Positions 10,701-19,409 of a stretch of DNA of 64,000 bases are shown here, piece by piece. The DNA is from Cylindrotheca closterium (Eukaryota > Bacillariophyta > Bacillariophyceae > Bacillariales > Bacillariaceae). The notes below the pieces were generated by a model. That model was given only the letters and a program-made list of their open reading frames with translations, did not search any database and was not told the DNA's origin. The stretch spans positions 100,097 through 164,096 of the forward strand of contig CAKOGP040002103.1 in the NCBI GenBank assembly GCA_933822405.4. The letters run 5' to 3'. The translations under genes were made by a program, and so were the position numbers. How positions within the stretch are numbered: the stretch's first letter is position 1; the number at the start of each line of letters is the position of its first letter.

Positions 10701-10889
10701 AAACAATCTTGACTCTCCCCTAACTTTGTTTGTCTTCGCCTTCCTGGAGCGAACATTGTTATTGGCGTTCGCTGCTGCTGTATATAGGCAAGCGAAAAGA
10801 ACCAACAATACGTGTCGCCATCTATCACTCCTTCTTGGTGGTGATGCTGATGATGATGATGATGCTGATGATGATGATGCTGAGGACAT
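7725..10889 (-). CDS. Pro/Thr-rich single-pass surface protein with a Cys-rich module
   Basis: Single exon, 1054 residues from the ATG at 10889. A Ser-rich leader precedes a signal-anchor or signal peptide at about residues 24-40 (HVLLVLFACLYTAA). Then come an acidic DDKDDK repeat (about 80-115), a PPT stalk (about 125-195), a Cys module of the diatom type CEGDCDVDMDCDGGMVCYQR (about 205-245), a second PPT stalk, and a roughly 180-residue globular region with four or more cysteines. A second hydrophobic segment at about 497-518 (EIIGIALGCLLLGLLLFVG) is followed by a tail of over 500 residues rich in Ser, Gln, His and Pro. I infer a type I membrane protein of the cell surface or silica envelope, with the stalk outside and the low-complexity tail inside. 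Trinucleotide runs (GAT/GCT near 10841-10885) encode the Ser/Ala start. The function is unknown. Confidence 0.8.
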   Translation of the reverse strand: MSSASSSSASSSSSASPPRRSDRWRHVLLVLFACLYTAAANANNNVRSRKAKTNKVRGESRLFQADKNLNNYFNRRRFLQKDGEDDKDDKDDKDDKDDKDDDEEETDDEEPEDDNKADIPAIRVTNPPTRNPTRPPTRFPTIAPTSIPVPATPPPTPLPATPPPTPVPATPPPTPPPTPPPTPPPTRPTGPLPLQWSIVFPLQRCEGDCDVDMDCDGGMVCYQRDGGESVPRCIGEDESRIDYCIEAWELPPPPTPPPTLLVTQPPTPPPTLPPTPPPTVAPNAAPTLPPTPFPTSAAPTTDYTDYIGCQKAQAGEVYTTNYSVTIGYYYEVITRRTDPLLELSMSIDALFQKFLATSLVDCELAAASDIQGVSPANVDNLAGSCVSQTMLSRLGNNEDMICYQMQGSVEVYLSEYYFVALQANSNIDAVKDQVWDTLREEINNSRRRKLLVDFSQGIYGLFFLSGTDPNDGIVNVLGAAVPGGNGGDGDETSGTSLVEIIGIALGCLLLGLLLFVGFRKYQAYQEEDDDDDLNKSNSIATESDDHHHDSPGKRGSGGARPRSPESSPSSMPPPPPPPLPPPSEEKKEQQQPKVQFSRPSTWLAILPEQLSSRFIQASSPSSPPRKAPTAHGQQQQQQQQPRGSPANDGKPASEVAIPSGDLNVSHISSLQADEWGGHQYLDDNGNYSYHKNVAIDEDQFRVTGYSKLSNISTLAEQLESPAKIITPIAQRQYHQPMVRGRNHDEHLHLRQPTPEEVPRFRAGHLSHYEQRFMQQQRHSMEQHFPRADHRGNANNSQMVLSTTSSSPMDQSSNLNISTKLNESNTTHSSSLDSFGFPKLQEVFGFQRSATNKSVSTATLRAAPHSSNGIPRSQYSSMTTKLSNRRVPSNLMNGGGGRVVQEDDHESNLSEDHLVPYYTKPSKPKPTLSSLGIGSMKPPRSAMDVQSTKSTKTYSSAGSFHFETLSTTQSTTSHRNHSQQQRLPPSSSRMEPQTPQSEFNFMERTSGYPDAVPISMTMASNALQHSAFKPRKLAYQSSSPSSRHNTENPNRDWPR

Positions 10890-11033
10890 GATTGTTGTGT
10901 TGTATCCTTCTAGCGTACTTTTATTGTTCGAACTTGAACCCGTTTCTCAAGGCTTCAATTGATGCTGTATAGCACTGCTGCTGTGGGGTTTTGTTGTATT
11001 TTGTTATATTTTGTTGTATTTCTGTATCTGCTG

Positions 11034-11049
11034 CCTGTACCGGTACAGG
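11034..11049. repeat. 16-bp GTACCGGTAC palindrome
   Basis: CCTGTACCGGTACAGG is a perfect 16-bp palindrome about 145 bp upstream of the surface-protein start codon at 10889. It belongs to the dispersed GTAC/CCGGTA family of this window. Confidence 0.65.
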
Positions 11050-11613
11050 TAGATGTATAATACGGTACAAGTACACCAACTCCTATCGTCTTGTCACTCC
11101 TTTCCTCTCCCTTCGAAGCTCCGAGGTGCGGTCCAATAACCTGCTGGCAGGCTGGTGCATGTGTATGCCTTCAAAATTGTCCAACCTTATTCAAAAATGT
11201 CGCATTTGTCCGTGAACGGACGAATTTTTCGCGCTAAATCCAATCGATTCAGGCGATTCATTCGATAATGGTTCCGATCACCACATACATGCCAATGAGA
11301 TGAGAGAACCATGGCCATGGCAATCTTGTAAATACGAAGCAGTACGGCAGCCAACGTTCACATTTTGTCGTATGGAATAGGAATAAGAGGGAGGTGTCTT
11401 GATAGATACCGAATGATTCTAAATGAATGTTTTTCTCTAATATATGAAGTTTACACGTTTTTTTAACACAAGTGGCTGTTCTTGGTGGAAAAGTTTTTGT
11501 GCATTCCATCAGAACTATACATCAATCGTCAATGCATGCAACAATCGCCGTTGTGTGCATGTGGCACCTCGGTATTGGTGCGCTTGAGTTTCTATCGACA
11601 GGCAGTCGTGGCG

Positions 11614-11635
11614 TGCATGCATGCGCATGCATGCA
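11614..11635. repeat. 22-bp alternating purine-pyrimidine palindrome
   Basis: Perfect palindrome made of two TGCATGCATGC half sites meeting at a central GC. It strictly alternates purine and pyrimidine, so it could adopt Z-form or cruciform DNA, and it contains overlapping CATGCATG elements. Confidence 0.7.
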
Positions 11636-11720
11636 TCGATGGAATAGGGGCTTCCAAAGACAATGCGCGGGCACCACGACAGTAGCTCTTTTCCAACAGT
11701 AGCAATTCCATGCATTCCAT

Positions 11721-12536
11721 CTAATGACCCTGTCGAGCTTTTTGCATGTTCTTCTTGTTCATGGTGATTTCCAATCGCTTGGCTTCATCCGGCCGTTGTT
11801 TGCGCCCATTTTGTCGTCCCAAGGACCCTTGGGCCTTGCGAGAGTAATATTCGTGCGCGTCAGAATCCCCCAGAATCTCTTCGTCTTCTGCCAGTTTGCT
11901 CAAATCGCCCATGCTCTTGGCATGTTTCATTGGAGCGACGGCTTGGACAATGAATCTAGGTTTGATCTTTTTGATATGCTGGCCATGTGGTTTCTTCTTT
12001 TGGGGTTCCGTTGCTGTGGCATTTTCAGGAATGCTCGTGGCATCCTTTTTCAAAAGAGCATCCTTGAAGGATATCCGAGAGGACCAAATGGAATTGACCG
12101 AAGGAGGAGTTGAAATGATGGAAAAGCTGCTGGAGCCATCATCTAGACTGACATTGGCTCCCACGTGCTCAAACTCCGAATCGCTGTCGGATTCTTCAAT
12201 AATGTAATCTCTCAGGTTGGGAGACGACTGCGAATGCATCAAACACTTGGGATTCCCATGAGATTTTTGAACTTGCTTTTCGTCTTGCTTTTCGTCTTGC
12301 TTCACCGTCTGAGATTTGGTCAGCTGAAATTTGACCTGAGGGGGCGTTGGAACTACGGGAGGTGCTGATGGTTCGTCGGAAACCATTTCCCAGTCGTTTT
12401 CTTCAGCACTTTCATGGTCGTCATTCGTAGTGGTTGGTTTCAGTTGGGGAAATTCCATAGGATCTGGTTCTCCAGCATCGTGTTGAAAGGAATGAGTTCC
12501 CACGTGAGAGGGAGGTATTGGGGTTGCAAACGCCAT
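11721..12536 (-). CDS. Hypothetical protein with basic C-terminus
   Basis: Single exon, 271 residues from the first ATG at 12536; the frame stays open 21 codons upstream to a TTG at 12599, but that stretch holds no ATG. The N-terminal half is acidic and Pro/Ser-rich (EENDWEMVSDEPSAPP) and contains a short DEKQDEKQ repeat. The middle has serine clusters (IIEESDSDSEF). The last 45 residues are strongly basic and more ordered in appearance (EYYSRKAQGSLGRQNG, then RPDEAKRLEITMNKKN), suggesting a conserved nucleic-acid or protein-binding tail. No signal peptide or membrane segment is present. I do not recognise the family. Confidence 0.65.
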   Translation of the reverse strand: MAFATPIPPSHVGTHSFQHDAGEPDPMEFPQLKPTTTNDDHESAEENDWEMVSDEPSAPPVVPTPPQVKFQLTKSQTVKQDEKQDEKQVQKSHGNPKCLMHSQSSPNLRDYIIEESDSDSEFEHVGANVSLDDGSSSFSIISTPPSVNSIWSSRISFKDALLKKDATSIPENATATEPQKKKPHGQHIKKIKPRFIVQAVAPMKHAKSMGDLSKLAEDEEILGDSDAHEYYSRKAQGSLGRQNGRKQRPDEAKRLEITMNKKNMQKARQGH

Positions 12537-13325
12537 TCTTGGATCGTGAAGTGTTTGGTGTACGGAAGTTATTCTTTTGCGGGACTGCTGATTGATCAAT
12601 CGATTGATTTATTCAGGTGATTGTTTCAGGTGATGATGAATTCTTTCCGAGTTGCTGGTTTCAGTGTCTGATGCAAGGTTGGATAGTGGCCTTCGTTACG
12701 TTTGTGATATTGGTGATGATAGCCTTGTGCTTCTGATTGTGGGTAGTATTATCATTAAAATGAGATACCTTCTGACCAGAATATTTTTATTTTGTGGCCA
12801 TTTCGGTGGCCGTGGTGATTTCGGATTGAAACGTGACATGTGTGCTTCAAGCTTCAAGCCTTCAACTGCCGCCGTTCGTATGTAGAATTCGTACCAAATC
12901 AAATCTACTGATTCATTCCGTGTGACGTTCGCGAACTCCAGTGAACACCCATGCAGGTACGGAAAATCAGGTACTCGTACCAGGTACCTGGTACCTGGTA
13001 CCGCCAGTAGTTTACATCATGCATTCACGGCAATGCGAAGACTGTTCTTTGAATGGTTCTTGGGTGGACTGCAAGACATTATTGTCGACCGTCCTTCGCT
13101 CGTTTCAAAGTTAGTGCAATTCGGCGAACAATATGGTCGTATGCGACATTCAGCAATCATTTGCAATATCTTCGTATGCGAATATCGGATATGATTGAAT
13201 TTATCGCTGGTTGAACGCGATGGAAATTAGCGACTCGAAAACTACCTCCAATCTTGTCGCTCATACCCACCCTCCGTCCATTTCCACATCCAATAGTCGC
13301 CCCACACAGCATTCACTGATCGACA
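12537..13325. other. Divergent intergenic region with a GTACC cluster
   Basis: The hypothetical gene ending at 11721 and the 998-residue gene starting at 13326 diverge from this 789-bp stretch. It contains a dense cluster of GTACC/GGTAC palindromes at 12977-13002. No coding frame is convincing. Confidence 0.5.
12977..13002. repeat. Nested GGTACC palindrome cluster
   Basis: Within 26 bp GGTACC occurs twice, both centred in CAGGTACCTGG-type palindromes, with flanking GTACC copies. It is the densest GTAC cluster in the window, about 325 bp upstream of the gene at 13326. Confidence 0.65.
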
Positions 13326-16322
13326 ATGACAGTGCCGCTCGAGGCCACATCGTTGGCCAAAGAGGCCTTGAAAGCCGCCGATGATGCACGCAAAGCACAG
13401 CAACGTTTGCAAATGCTAAAGAAGCGATATGGCATGATGAAAACCAAGGGAGGCGCTACCACTGCGGCAACACGATCGACCACTCCTACCAAACAAGTCG
13501 AGGAAGCTCCAGTTCCCATCAAGAATGTTATTGCTCCGCCCAGTCCTATCAAACCAACAGTGGTGGATGTACACAAGCAGCACCACGACCACAACCATCA
13601 CGAAGAATCTTCCACAGACTACACCGTCGAGACACGAGGCACTGGAAGTGTCGTTGGCAGTGTCGCCACCCATGAAAACAACCATGAAAGCAACTATGAA
13701 AATAACCATGAAAGCAACCGAATTGAAGATGCATTGGCATCGCTAGGGCCTCCACCACCGCCGCCGCCACCACCCAAGGTAATTCGGGCCGTCTCTCCCA
13801 GAAACAGTAGCGAAGAGACTTCTGGGCCTGCCGACGAAACACGATGCGATGAACAAGAGGTACATCACAAGACCAGCATGATGACGTCACAAACCAAGGA
13901 GGCTGAAATCGTTGCTGCCTCGCGATCCATGGAAACCGAAGAACGAGAAGAACATGCTGTTACCGAGAAGGATGAGACTAAGGTTGTGGTCGAGCAAAAG
14001 CAGCAGCTTGCTTCCAAGGAGCCTGCTGCTGCTCCAATAGAAAGTGCTACTGGGCAAGAAATTGACGTTGACGAATCCTCCACCGACGATGATGACAGTC
14101 ATGGTGCTGCCGTGTCGGAATGGACGGAACCACAACCTCAAGACGAGAAGCAAACAGATACTCTTCTGGAAGAAGCACGCAATGAAGAGCTTCCTACCCC
14201 ACGACTACCACAAGAACAACCCACTCCTGTTACTACCCAAGCACCAAGAGAGGTGCCAGAGGAAAAGCCTGTGGAATCCCAGCCTATTCCCGAGCCAACT
14301 CCTCAACCTTCCGCCACAGTTGTGGAAGAACAACTTGTTGTGGAGGCAAGCCCCAAACAAGAGGTCACCCAAAAGGAGGTCAGGCAACAAGAGAGAACAC
14401 GACCCAAGGTTTTCTCCTTCTACGAAGCACAAACAGCACTTCCAGTTGTTCAAGAAGGAAGTGAAGACTCTGGTCACTCCCGGGAAGAAGCAGAGTTGGT
14501 GCAGCCCGTCGAGATGGCTCCAGCAGTCGAGCCTGTTATTACAATGCAGGAACCAAAGAAAGAAATCCCTTCGTCCAACCCAACCGCCCAAATTGCCAAG
14601 AAGAAGGAAGATCCGCAAGAAGCCCATCCCCTCGTGACCACGGTACAACCGAATCAGCAAGAAGCACTACCTGCTCATCACAGGAGAGAAGCAAGTGGAG
14701 TGACGAGACCTGCTTACTTGGAAGCTAGCGCCATTATAGATGGGGTGGAAACTGGTCCTAAACCCACCTCGCCACAACAGCAACCTGTTGTGAGACAGCA
14801 ACCTGTGGGAAAAGCCATGCCCGCGATGGCCGTCTCGACACCACCGGCTAGTCGCTACTACGTCGCGTCGGAGACCCTGCAACCTGTTGATGAGCTTCAG
14901 CAGCGTGTCGCTGCCATTCCCGAAACCAAGGATGACGTGCCAGCACCTCATGTGCACGAAAACTATGGTGCCTACCATCACCCCTACCAGTTTGGGGATG
15001 ATGTTTCGGTTTTGACAGAACATATGGGATACCCAAAGCAAATCAGTCCCAGACATGTCAACAGGGAACCCATCGCAGAAGAGCCGCTCATGTATCAAGA
15101 GCCTATCGCAGAAGAGCAACTCGCCTATCGAGAGGCACCCATGCCCATGCAAATGCCTAGGCGACCTGTCAATGAAGAATCGTCCCTTTATGGGGACGCC
15201 CCAGAAATGGACATGCGTCACCAAGGTCACCAAGGTCATCAAGGTCACAACCAAGGCCACCAAGGAAACTTTGGTGAGGCTGAAACACCTCGCTTCCGAA
15301 ATTCTGGCCCCTTGAGTCCTCGAAGTGATCCTGTTGGACAGCTCGAACCAGATCAAAATGATCCTCGTCAACCTGACCTCCAAGATCCACCGCAAATCAA
15401 CACAAGACAATTTGATCATGAAGCAGGACGAGGAATAGAGCCTTCAGAGATAAAGATGCAGCCTCTTGTTAGTCATCTTCGAGGCAGAGCTGAGCCTGAA
15501 GCTCGGAATCAACGTCAACGCAATAATGTACCACGACCAAATCGAAGGGTTCAACTTTCAGTCGACCCATACTCTCCAAGGCAAGTGGAGGCACCTGAAA
15601 CCGTAAGTCCTTTGTCAGCATCTGGACAAAGTACTGCTGGTCGCTATCCCCAGAGCCGTGCCGCACCTTTGGGGTACAACACTCCATATGGCGGCTATGC
15701 TTCTGGTAGTCCCATTGTTTCGAACATGCCACAAGTGCAGCACCGATACATCACAACACGAAGTGGTGCAGCCTCTGTTGCTTCTTATCACCGTAATTAT
15801 TACCCAGGGGATGCAACTGTGATGTCACATCAACCAATGATGCATAGTCATGGTTCTGGTTCTCCTATGCATTACGGCGGTGGTCGCAGCGTCTCTTCAA
15901 TGCCGCACCAACATCCGCAATTTTTCCCTCCAGGAGGAGGCGGTCACGCTTCCTTTCACGAACATCACTATGTTCCAAGTGGGGCAGGCAGTGTGGCACC
16001 AAGTACTGGGGGAGAAACTATCATTTCGGTGCGCACAAATGCAAGAGGAAACAGGGTTGTAAAGAAACTTGTCATGGTCGAAGAAGAGAATGAGACGGAT
16101 CCAGTTGTTGCCTTCTGTGATATGATGAGTATTGACAAGATGTGTGGAATTGAGTTTGATGAACAATATAAGGTTGTTGAAGAGGAACTTCCACCAGAGC
16201 CATTGACAGCAGCAGATGTCGGACGCAATGCTGCAATGGGGAAGAAGGTTTTCAATGAAAACAACTACACCGATCCATTTGCGGGGAGACACAATGACTC
16301 GAGCCTTTGTGGGTTGCTTTAG
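13326..16322 (+). CDS. Large low-complexity hypothetical protein with a possible CaaX end
   Basis: Single exon of 998 residues starting at the ATG at 13326. The N-terminus is a short Ala/Lys-rich helix (KEALKAADDARKAQQRLQML). It is followed by about 800 disordered residues rich in Pro, Gln, Glu and Ser, with NHESNYENNHESN repeats, a polyproline run, and an HQGHQGHQGHNQGHQG repeat at about residues 636-651. The last 100 residues are more ordered: TIISVRTNARGNRVVKKLV, then VAFCDMMSIDKMC. The chain ends SSLCGLL, so Cys is fourth from the end in a CaaX-like context with terminal Leu, as used for geranylgeranylation. No membrane segment is visible. It could be a scaffold protein held at a membrane by a lipid; the family is not recognised. 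Confidence 0.7.
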   Translation: MTVPLEATSLAKEALKAADDARKAQQRLQMLKKRYGMMKTKGGATTAATRSTTPTKQVEEAPVPIKNVIAPPSPIKPTVVDVHKQHHDHNHHEESSTDYTVETRGTGSVVGSVATHENNHESNYENNHESNRIEDALASLGPPPPPPPPPKVIRAVSPRNSSEETSGPADETRCDEQEVHHKTSMMTSQTKEAEIVAASRSMETEEREEHAVTEKDETKVVVEQKQQLASKEPAAAPIESATGQEIDVDESSTDDDDSHGAAVSEWTEPQPQDEKQTDTLLEEARNEELPTPRLPQEQPTPVTTQAPREVPEEKPVESQPIPEPTPQPSATVVEEQLVVEASPKQEVTQKEVRQQERTRPKVFSFYEAQTALPVVQEGSEDSGHSREEAELVQPVEMAPAVEPVITMQEPKKEIPSSNPTAQIAKKKEDPQEAHPLVTTVQPNQQEALPAHHRREASGVTRPAYLEASAIIDGVETGPKPTSPQQQPVVRQQPVGKAMPAMAVSTPPASRYYVASETLQPVDELQQRVAAIPETKDDVPAPHVHENYGAYHHPYQFGDDVSVLTEHMGYPKQISPRHVNREPIAEEPLMYQEPIAEEQLAYREAPMPMQMPRRPVNEESSLYGDAPEMDMRHQGHQGHQGHNQGHQGNFGEAETPRFRNSGPLSPRSDPVGQLEPDQNDPRQPDLQDPPQINTRQFDHEAGRGIEPSEIKMQPLVSHLRGRAEPEARNQRQRNNVPRPNRRVQLSVDPYSPRQVEAPETVSPLSASGQSTAGRYPQSRAAPLGYNTPYGGYASGSPIVSNMPQVQHRYITTRSGAASVASYHRNYYPGDATVMSHQPMMHSHGSGSPMHYGGGRSVSSMPHQHPQFFPPGGGGHASFHEHHYVPSGAGSVAPSTGGETIISVRTNARGNRVVKKLVMVEEENETDPVVAFCDMMSIDKMCGIEFDEQYKVVEEELPPEPLTAADVGRNAAMGKKVFNENNYTDPFAGRHNDSSLCGLL

Positions 16323-16541
16323 GCAAAAGTAAGGTTTAGAGTTGGTTTAGGGACTACAGATTCTTCATTTACGTATACATATTATTCACTTTTCCCATCG
16401 ATTACTTGCTCTTCTTTCGCCTTTTTGCGATCGTCTGTACTTTGTCTGTAGTCGAAGTAGTCATCCGTTGCAACATCGGGATCGATCGATCAATGTCATC
16501 ACCCAAACAACATCATCCTCAAACACCAACGTGAATGTGGG

Positions 16542-17839
16542 ATGGGTGAAACGAAAACAAAAGACGGCGTGCCCAAGAATGGCGACCGCGGTTTTATCAG
16601 GGGAAATGCTGACATGTGGGAAAGTGAGAAGTTGGTTCGGAAACGGGCACGTACTGGATTGCGTGGAAACAAATTGACAGCACCGTTTGTGAATATGTAT
16701 GCTGCCGTTTTGGTGTTCATTTCGCTCTTGACCAGTGTCGAATCGCTTGTATCGATCGGCTTGAGCGTTTATCTGACAATCTGTAAGATCTTAATAGATA
16801 CGACTTTGGCATCAGCATTATGACTTTTCTGATGTGGATATTTCTTGCTCCTTTGAAAACAGATGCGTTTCATCAATTGGATGATAATGATGCTCTCGAT
16901 GGATCCACCATGAGCTGGGTTTTGTTGTCATTTGCTGTTATTACACCTGTTTCAAGTGCCATTTCCATGGCATTCACTCGTCGTGATATGGCATTGAACC
17001 ATATGTCATTGATCAAGGCAACAATAATGCACATTTATTCGGCCCACTGTTGTTGGGATTGGGCGAAGGCTGGGAAAGCTGGTCGCGACCCCGAATATGA
17101 TTGGTTGGAACATTGCGACTCTGTACTTGACTCTTCTGTACAGCTCTCCCATGAACTGTGCAGATTGTTGACTTTGCCTTCGGCCAGTAGGGCAAGGCAC
17201 CGAGTTACATCTTGGGGCCGAAGAGAAGCCGCAAAGACTGAAAAGGTCATGACGGAGTTTCATTTGAGTGTATCAGACCACATGTGGAACTTGACGGAAC
17301 TCACGGAACAATTCAAGATTCAAGGCCTGCCACCAAACGAAGCCACGCGGATTCGTCAATGGGAACGAATGGTGTCCGAAAAGATAGGTACGTCAGTCAA
17401 AACAACTTCAGTCGAGGTTTCTTTTTAGCATTCCAAACGGCTGTACACTGACTTTTGCTTAATGCTATTGATTTTAGAAATGCTATTGGTAATCAAGAGA
17501 TACCGAACGCCACAGGCACTTCGAAGTTTTGGACGTATCTTTACGACGTTCCTTCCACCATTTTACGCTCCCTTTTATGGCCAAATGGCGAAGGACTTGA
17601 ATTCGTTACCCATGGCCATTGCCTTTGCTGTCATCACTGCCATTGCCTTGACTTCTCTCTTTGAGAGCATCACACAGATGGAAGATCCGTTCGCTAGTTC
17701 CGTCCTATTGGATAACATTGATGTCTCCAGGGAATTGAAAAAAGACTTGAAGAGGCAGCTCCTGGCGAGAAGGAGTCGCCATTTCAAAGATGCTCCACCA
17801 TTTCGACCGAAGGATTCAGTGGAAAGTCATGACGCTTAG
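16542..17839 (+). CDS. Multi-pass membrane protein, tandem copy 1
   Basis: Three exons: 16542-16782, 16863-17387 and 17478-17839; introns of 80 and 90 nt; 375 residues. Hydrophobic segments are near residues 45-75 (MYAAVLVFISLLTSVESL), 95-120 (WVLLSFAVITPVSSAISMAF) and 295-320 (MAIAFAVITAIALTSLFESI), with a fourth weaker one before the last. The start MGETK was chosen because the two copies align from there, while one indel just upstream destroys the common frame. After the last helix comes MEDPF, a placement resembling the EDPF motif of bestrophin-type anion channels, but overall similarity is too weak to assign that family. Copy 2 lies 230 bp downstream with identical exon lengths (241, 525 and 362 nt). 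Confidence 0.75.
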
Positions 17840-18070
17840 CGCCCTTGGAAGTATGAAGTACCTTCATACCTCATACTGTACCGATACCTGATACCTGCGG
17901 ACCTGACACCCTGAACCGAAACCTCAATCACATCTCAATATTTTTGATTTCTTATCCCTTTCCGTCTGTGCTTCATACGTAGTCGAAGTAGTCATCGATT
18001 GGGATGTCACATGTCATTATACCGCAATAACAACACCAATCTCTTTACAAACACCAACGTGAATCGTGGG

Positions 18071-19360
18071 ATGGGTGAAACGAAGAATGACGACAGCGTA
18101 CCCAAGAATGACGACCACGGTTTTATTCGGAAAAATGTTGAAATGTGGGAAAGTGAGAAGCTGGTTCGGAAACGAGCACGTACTGGATTGCGTGGAAACA
18201 AACTGACAGCACCGTTTGTGAATATGTATGCTGCCCTTCTGGTGTTCGTTTCCCACTTGACCAGTGTCGAATCGCTTGTATCGATCGGCTTGAGCGTTTA
18301 TCTGACAATCTGTAAGATCTCAATAGATACGACTTTGGCATCAGGTCTATGACTCTTCTGATGTAAATCTTTCATGCTCCCTCGAAAACAGATGCGTTTC
18401 ATCAGATGGATAACAATGATGCTCTTGATGGATCCACCATGAACTGGGTTTTGTTGTCATTTGCTGTTATTACACCTGTTTCAAGTGCCATTTCCATGGC
18501 ATTCACTCGTCGTGATATGGCATTGAACCATATGGCATGGATCAAGGCAACACTGATGCACATTTATTCGGCCCACTGTTGTTGGGATTGGCCAAAGGTT
18601 GGGAAGCCTGGTCGCGACCCCGAATATGATTGGCTGGACCATTGCGACTCTGTACTTGACTCTTCTGTTCAGCTCTCCCATGAACTTTGTAGATTGCTGA
18701 CTCTGCCCACAGCCAGTAGAGCAAGGCACCGAGTGACATCGTGGGGCCGAAGAGAAGCCGCAAAGACTGAAGAGGTCATGACGGAGTTTCATTTGAGTAT
18801 ATCAGATCACATGTGGAACTTGACGGAACTCTGTGAACGTTTCAAGTATCAAGGCCTGCCACCAAACGAAGCCACGCGGGTTCGTAACTGGGAACGAATG
18901 GTGTCCGAAAAGATTGGTACGTCCAGCAACTAACAGTTGCATCCCAAACTATCGTACGGTAAACTGACTTTGCTTGGCCCTACTTGTTTTGGTTTTAGAA
19001 ATGCTATTGGTAATCAAGAGATACCGAACGCCACAGGCACTTCGAAGTTTTGGACGTATCTTTACGACGTTCCTTCCACCATTTTACGCTCCCTTTTATG
19101 GCCAAATGGCGAAGGACTTGAATTCGTTACCCATGGCCATTGCCTTTGCTGTCATCACTGCCATTGCCTTGACTTCTCTCTTTGAGAGCATCACACAGTT
19201 GGAAGATCCGTTCGCTAGTTCCGTCCTATTGGATAACATTGATGTCTCCAGGGAATTGGAAAAAGACTTGAAGAGGCAGCTTCTGGCGAGAAGGAGCCGC
19301 CATTTCAAAGATGCTCCACCATTTCGACCGAAGGATTCAGTGGAAAGTCATGACGCCTAG
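18071..19360 (+). CDS. Multi-pass membrane protein, tandem copy 2
   Basis: Three exons: 18071-18311, 18392-18916 and 18999-19360; introns of 80 and 82 nt; 375 residues. Domain layout is the same as copy 1. Exon 2 differs from copy 1 at about two dozen residues (for example NHMAWIKATLMH against NHMSLIKATIMH), and intron 2 is largely unalignable. Exon 3, however, differs at only five of 362 bases, and its first 210 or so bases are identical. That pattern points to recent gene conversion of the last exon after an older tandem duplication. Only 49 bp separate its stop from the stop of the convergent TraB gene. The function is not recognised. Confidence 0.75.
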
Positions 19361-19409
19361 CGCCTTTGAAAGAGCACTTTCGATTTTTTTCAATCTGACA
19401 TTTTTAAAG

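Larger units (their letters stand above)
10890..11720. other. Intergenic region with two palindromes
   Basis: Upstream region of the large surface-protein gene and downstream region of the 271-residue hypothetical gene. It holds the 16-bp palindrome at 11034-11049 and the 22-bp palindrome at 11614-11635. No convincing coding frame is present. Confidence 0.5.

Noticed and set aside
12537..12599. Extension of the 271-residue hypothetical protein to position 12599
   Set aside because: The upstream start is TTG and the added 21 codons hold no ATG, so 12536 was used.
14667..15419. A 250-codon antisense frame
   Set aside because: It lies wholly inside the 998-residue plus-strand gene and has no start context or recognisable domain.
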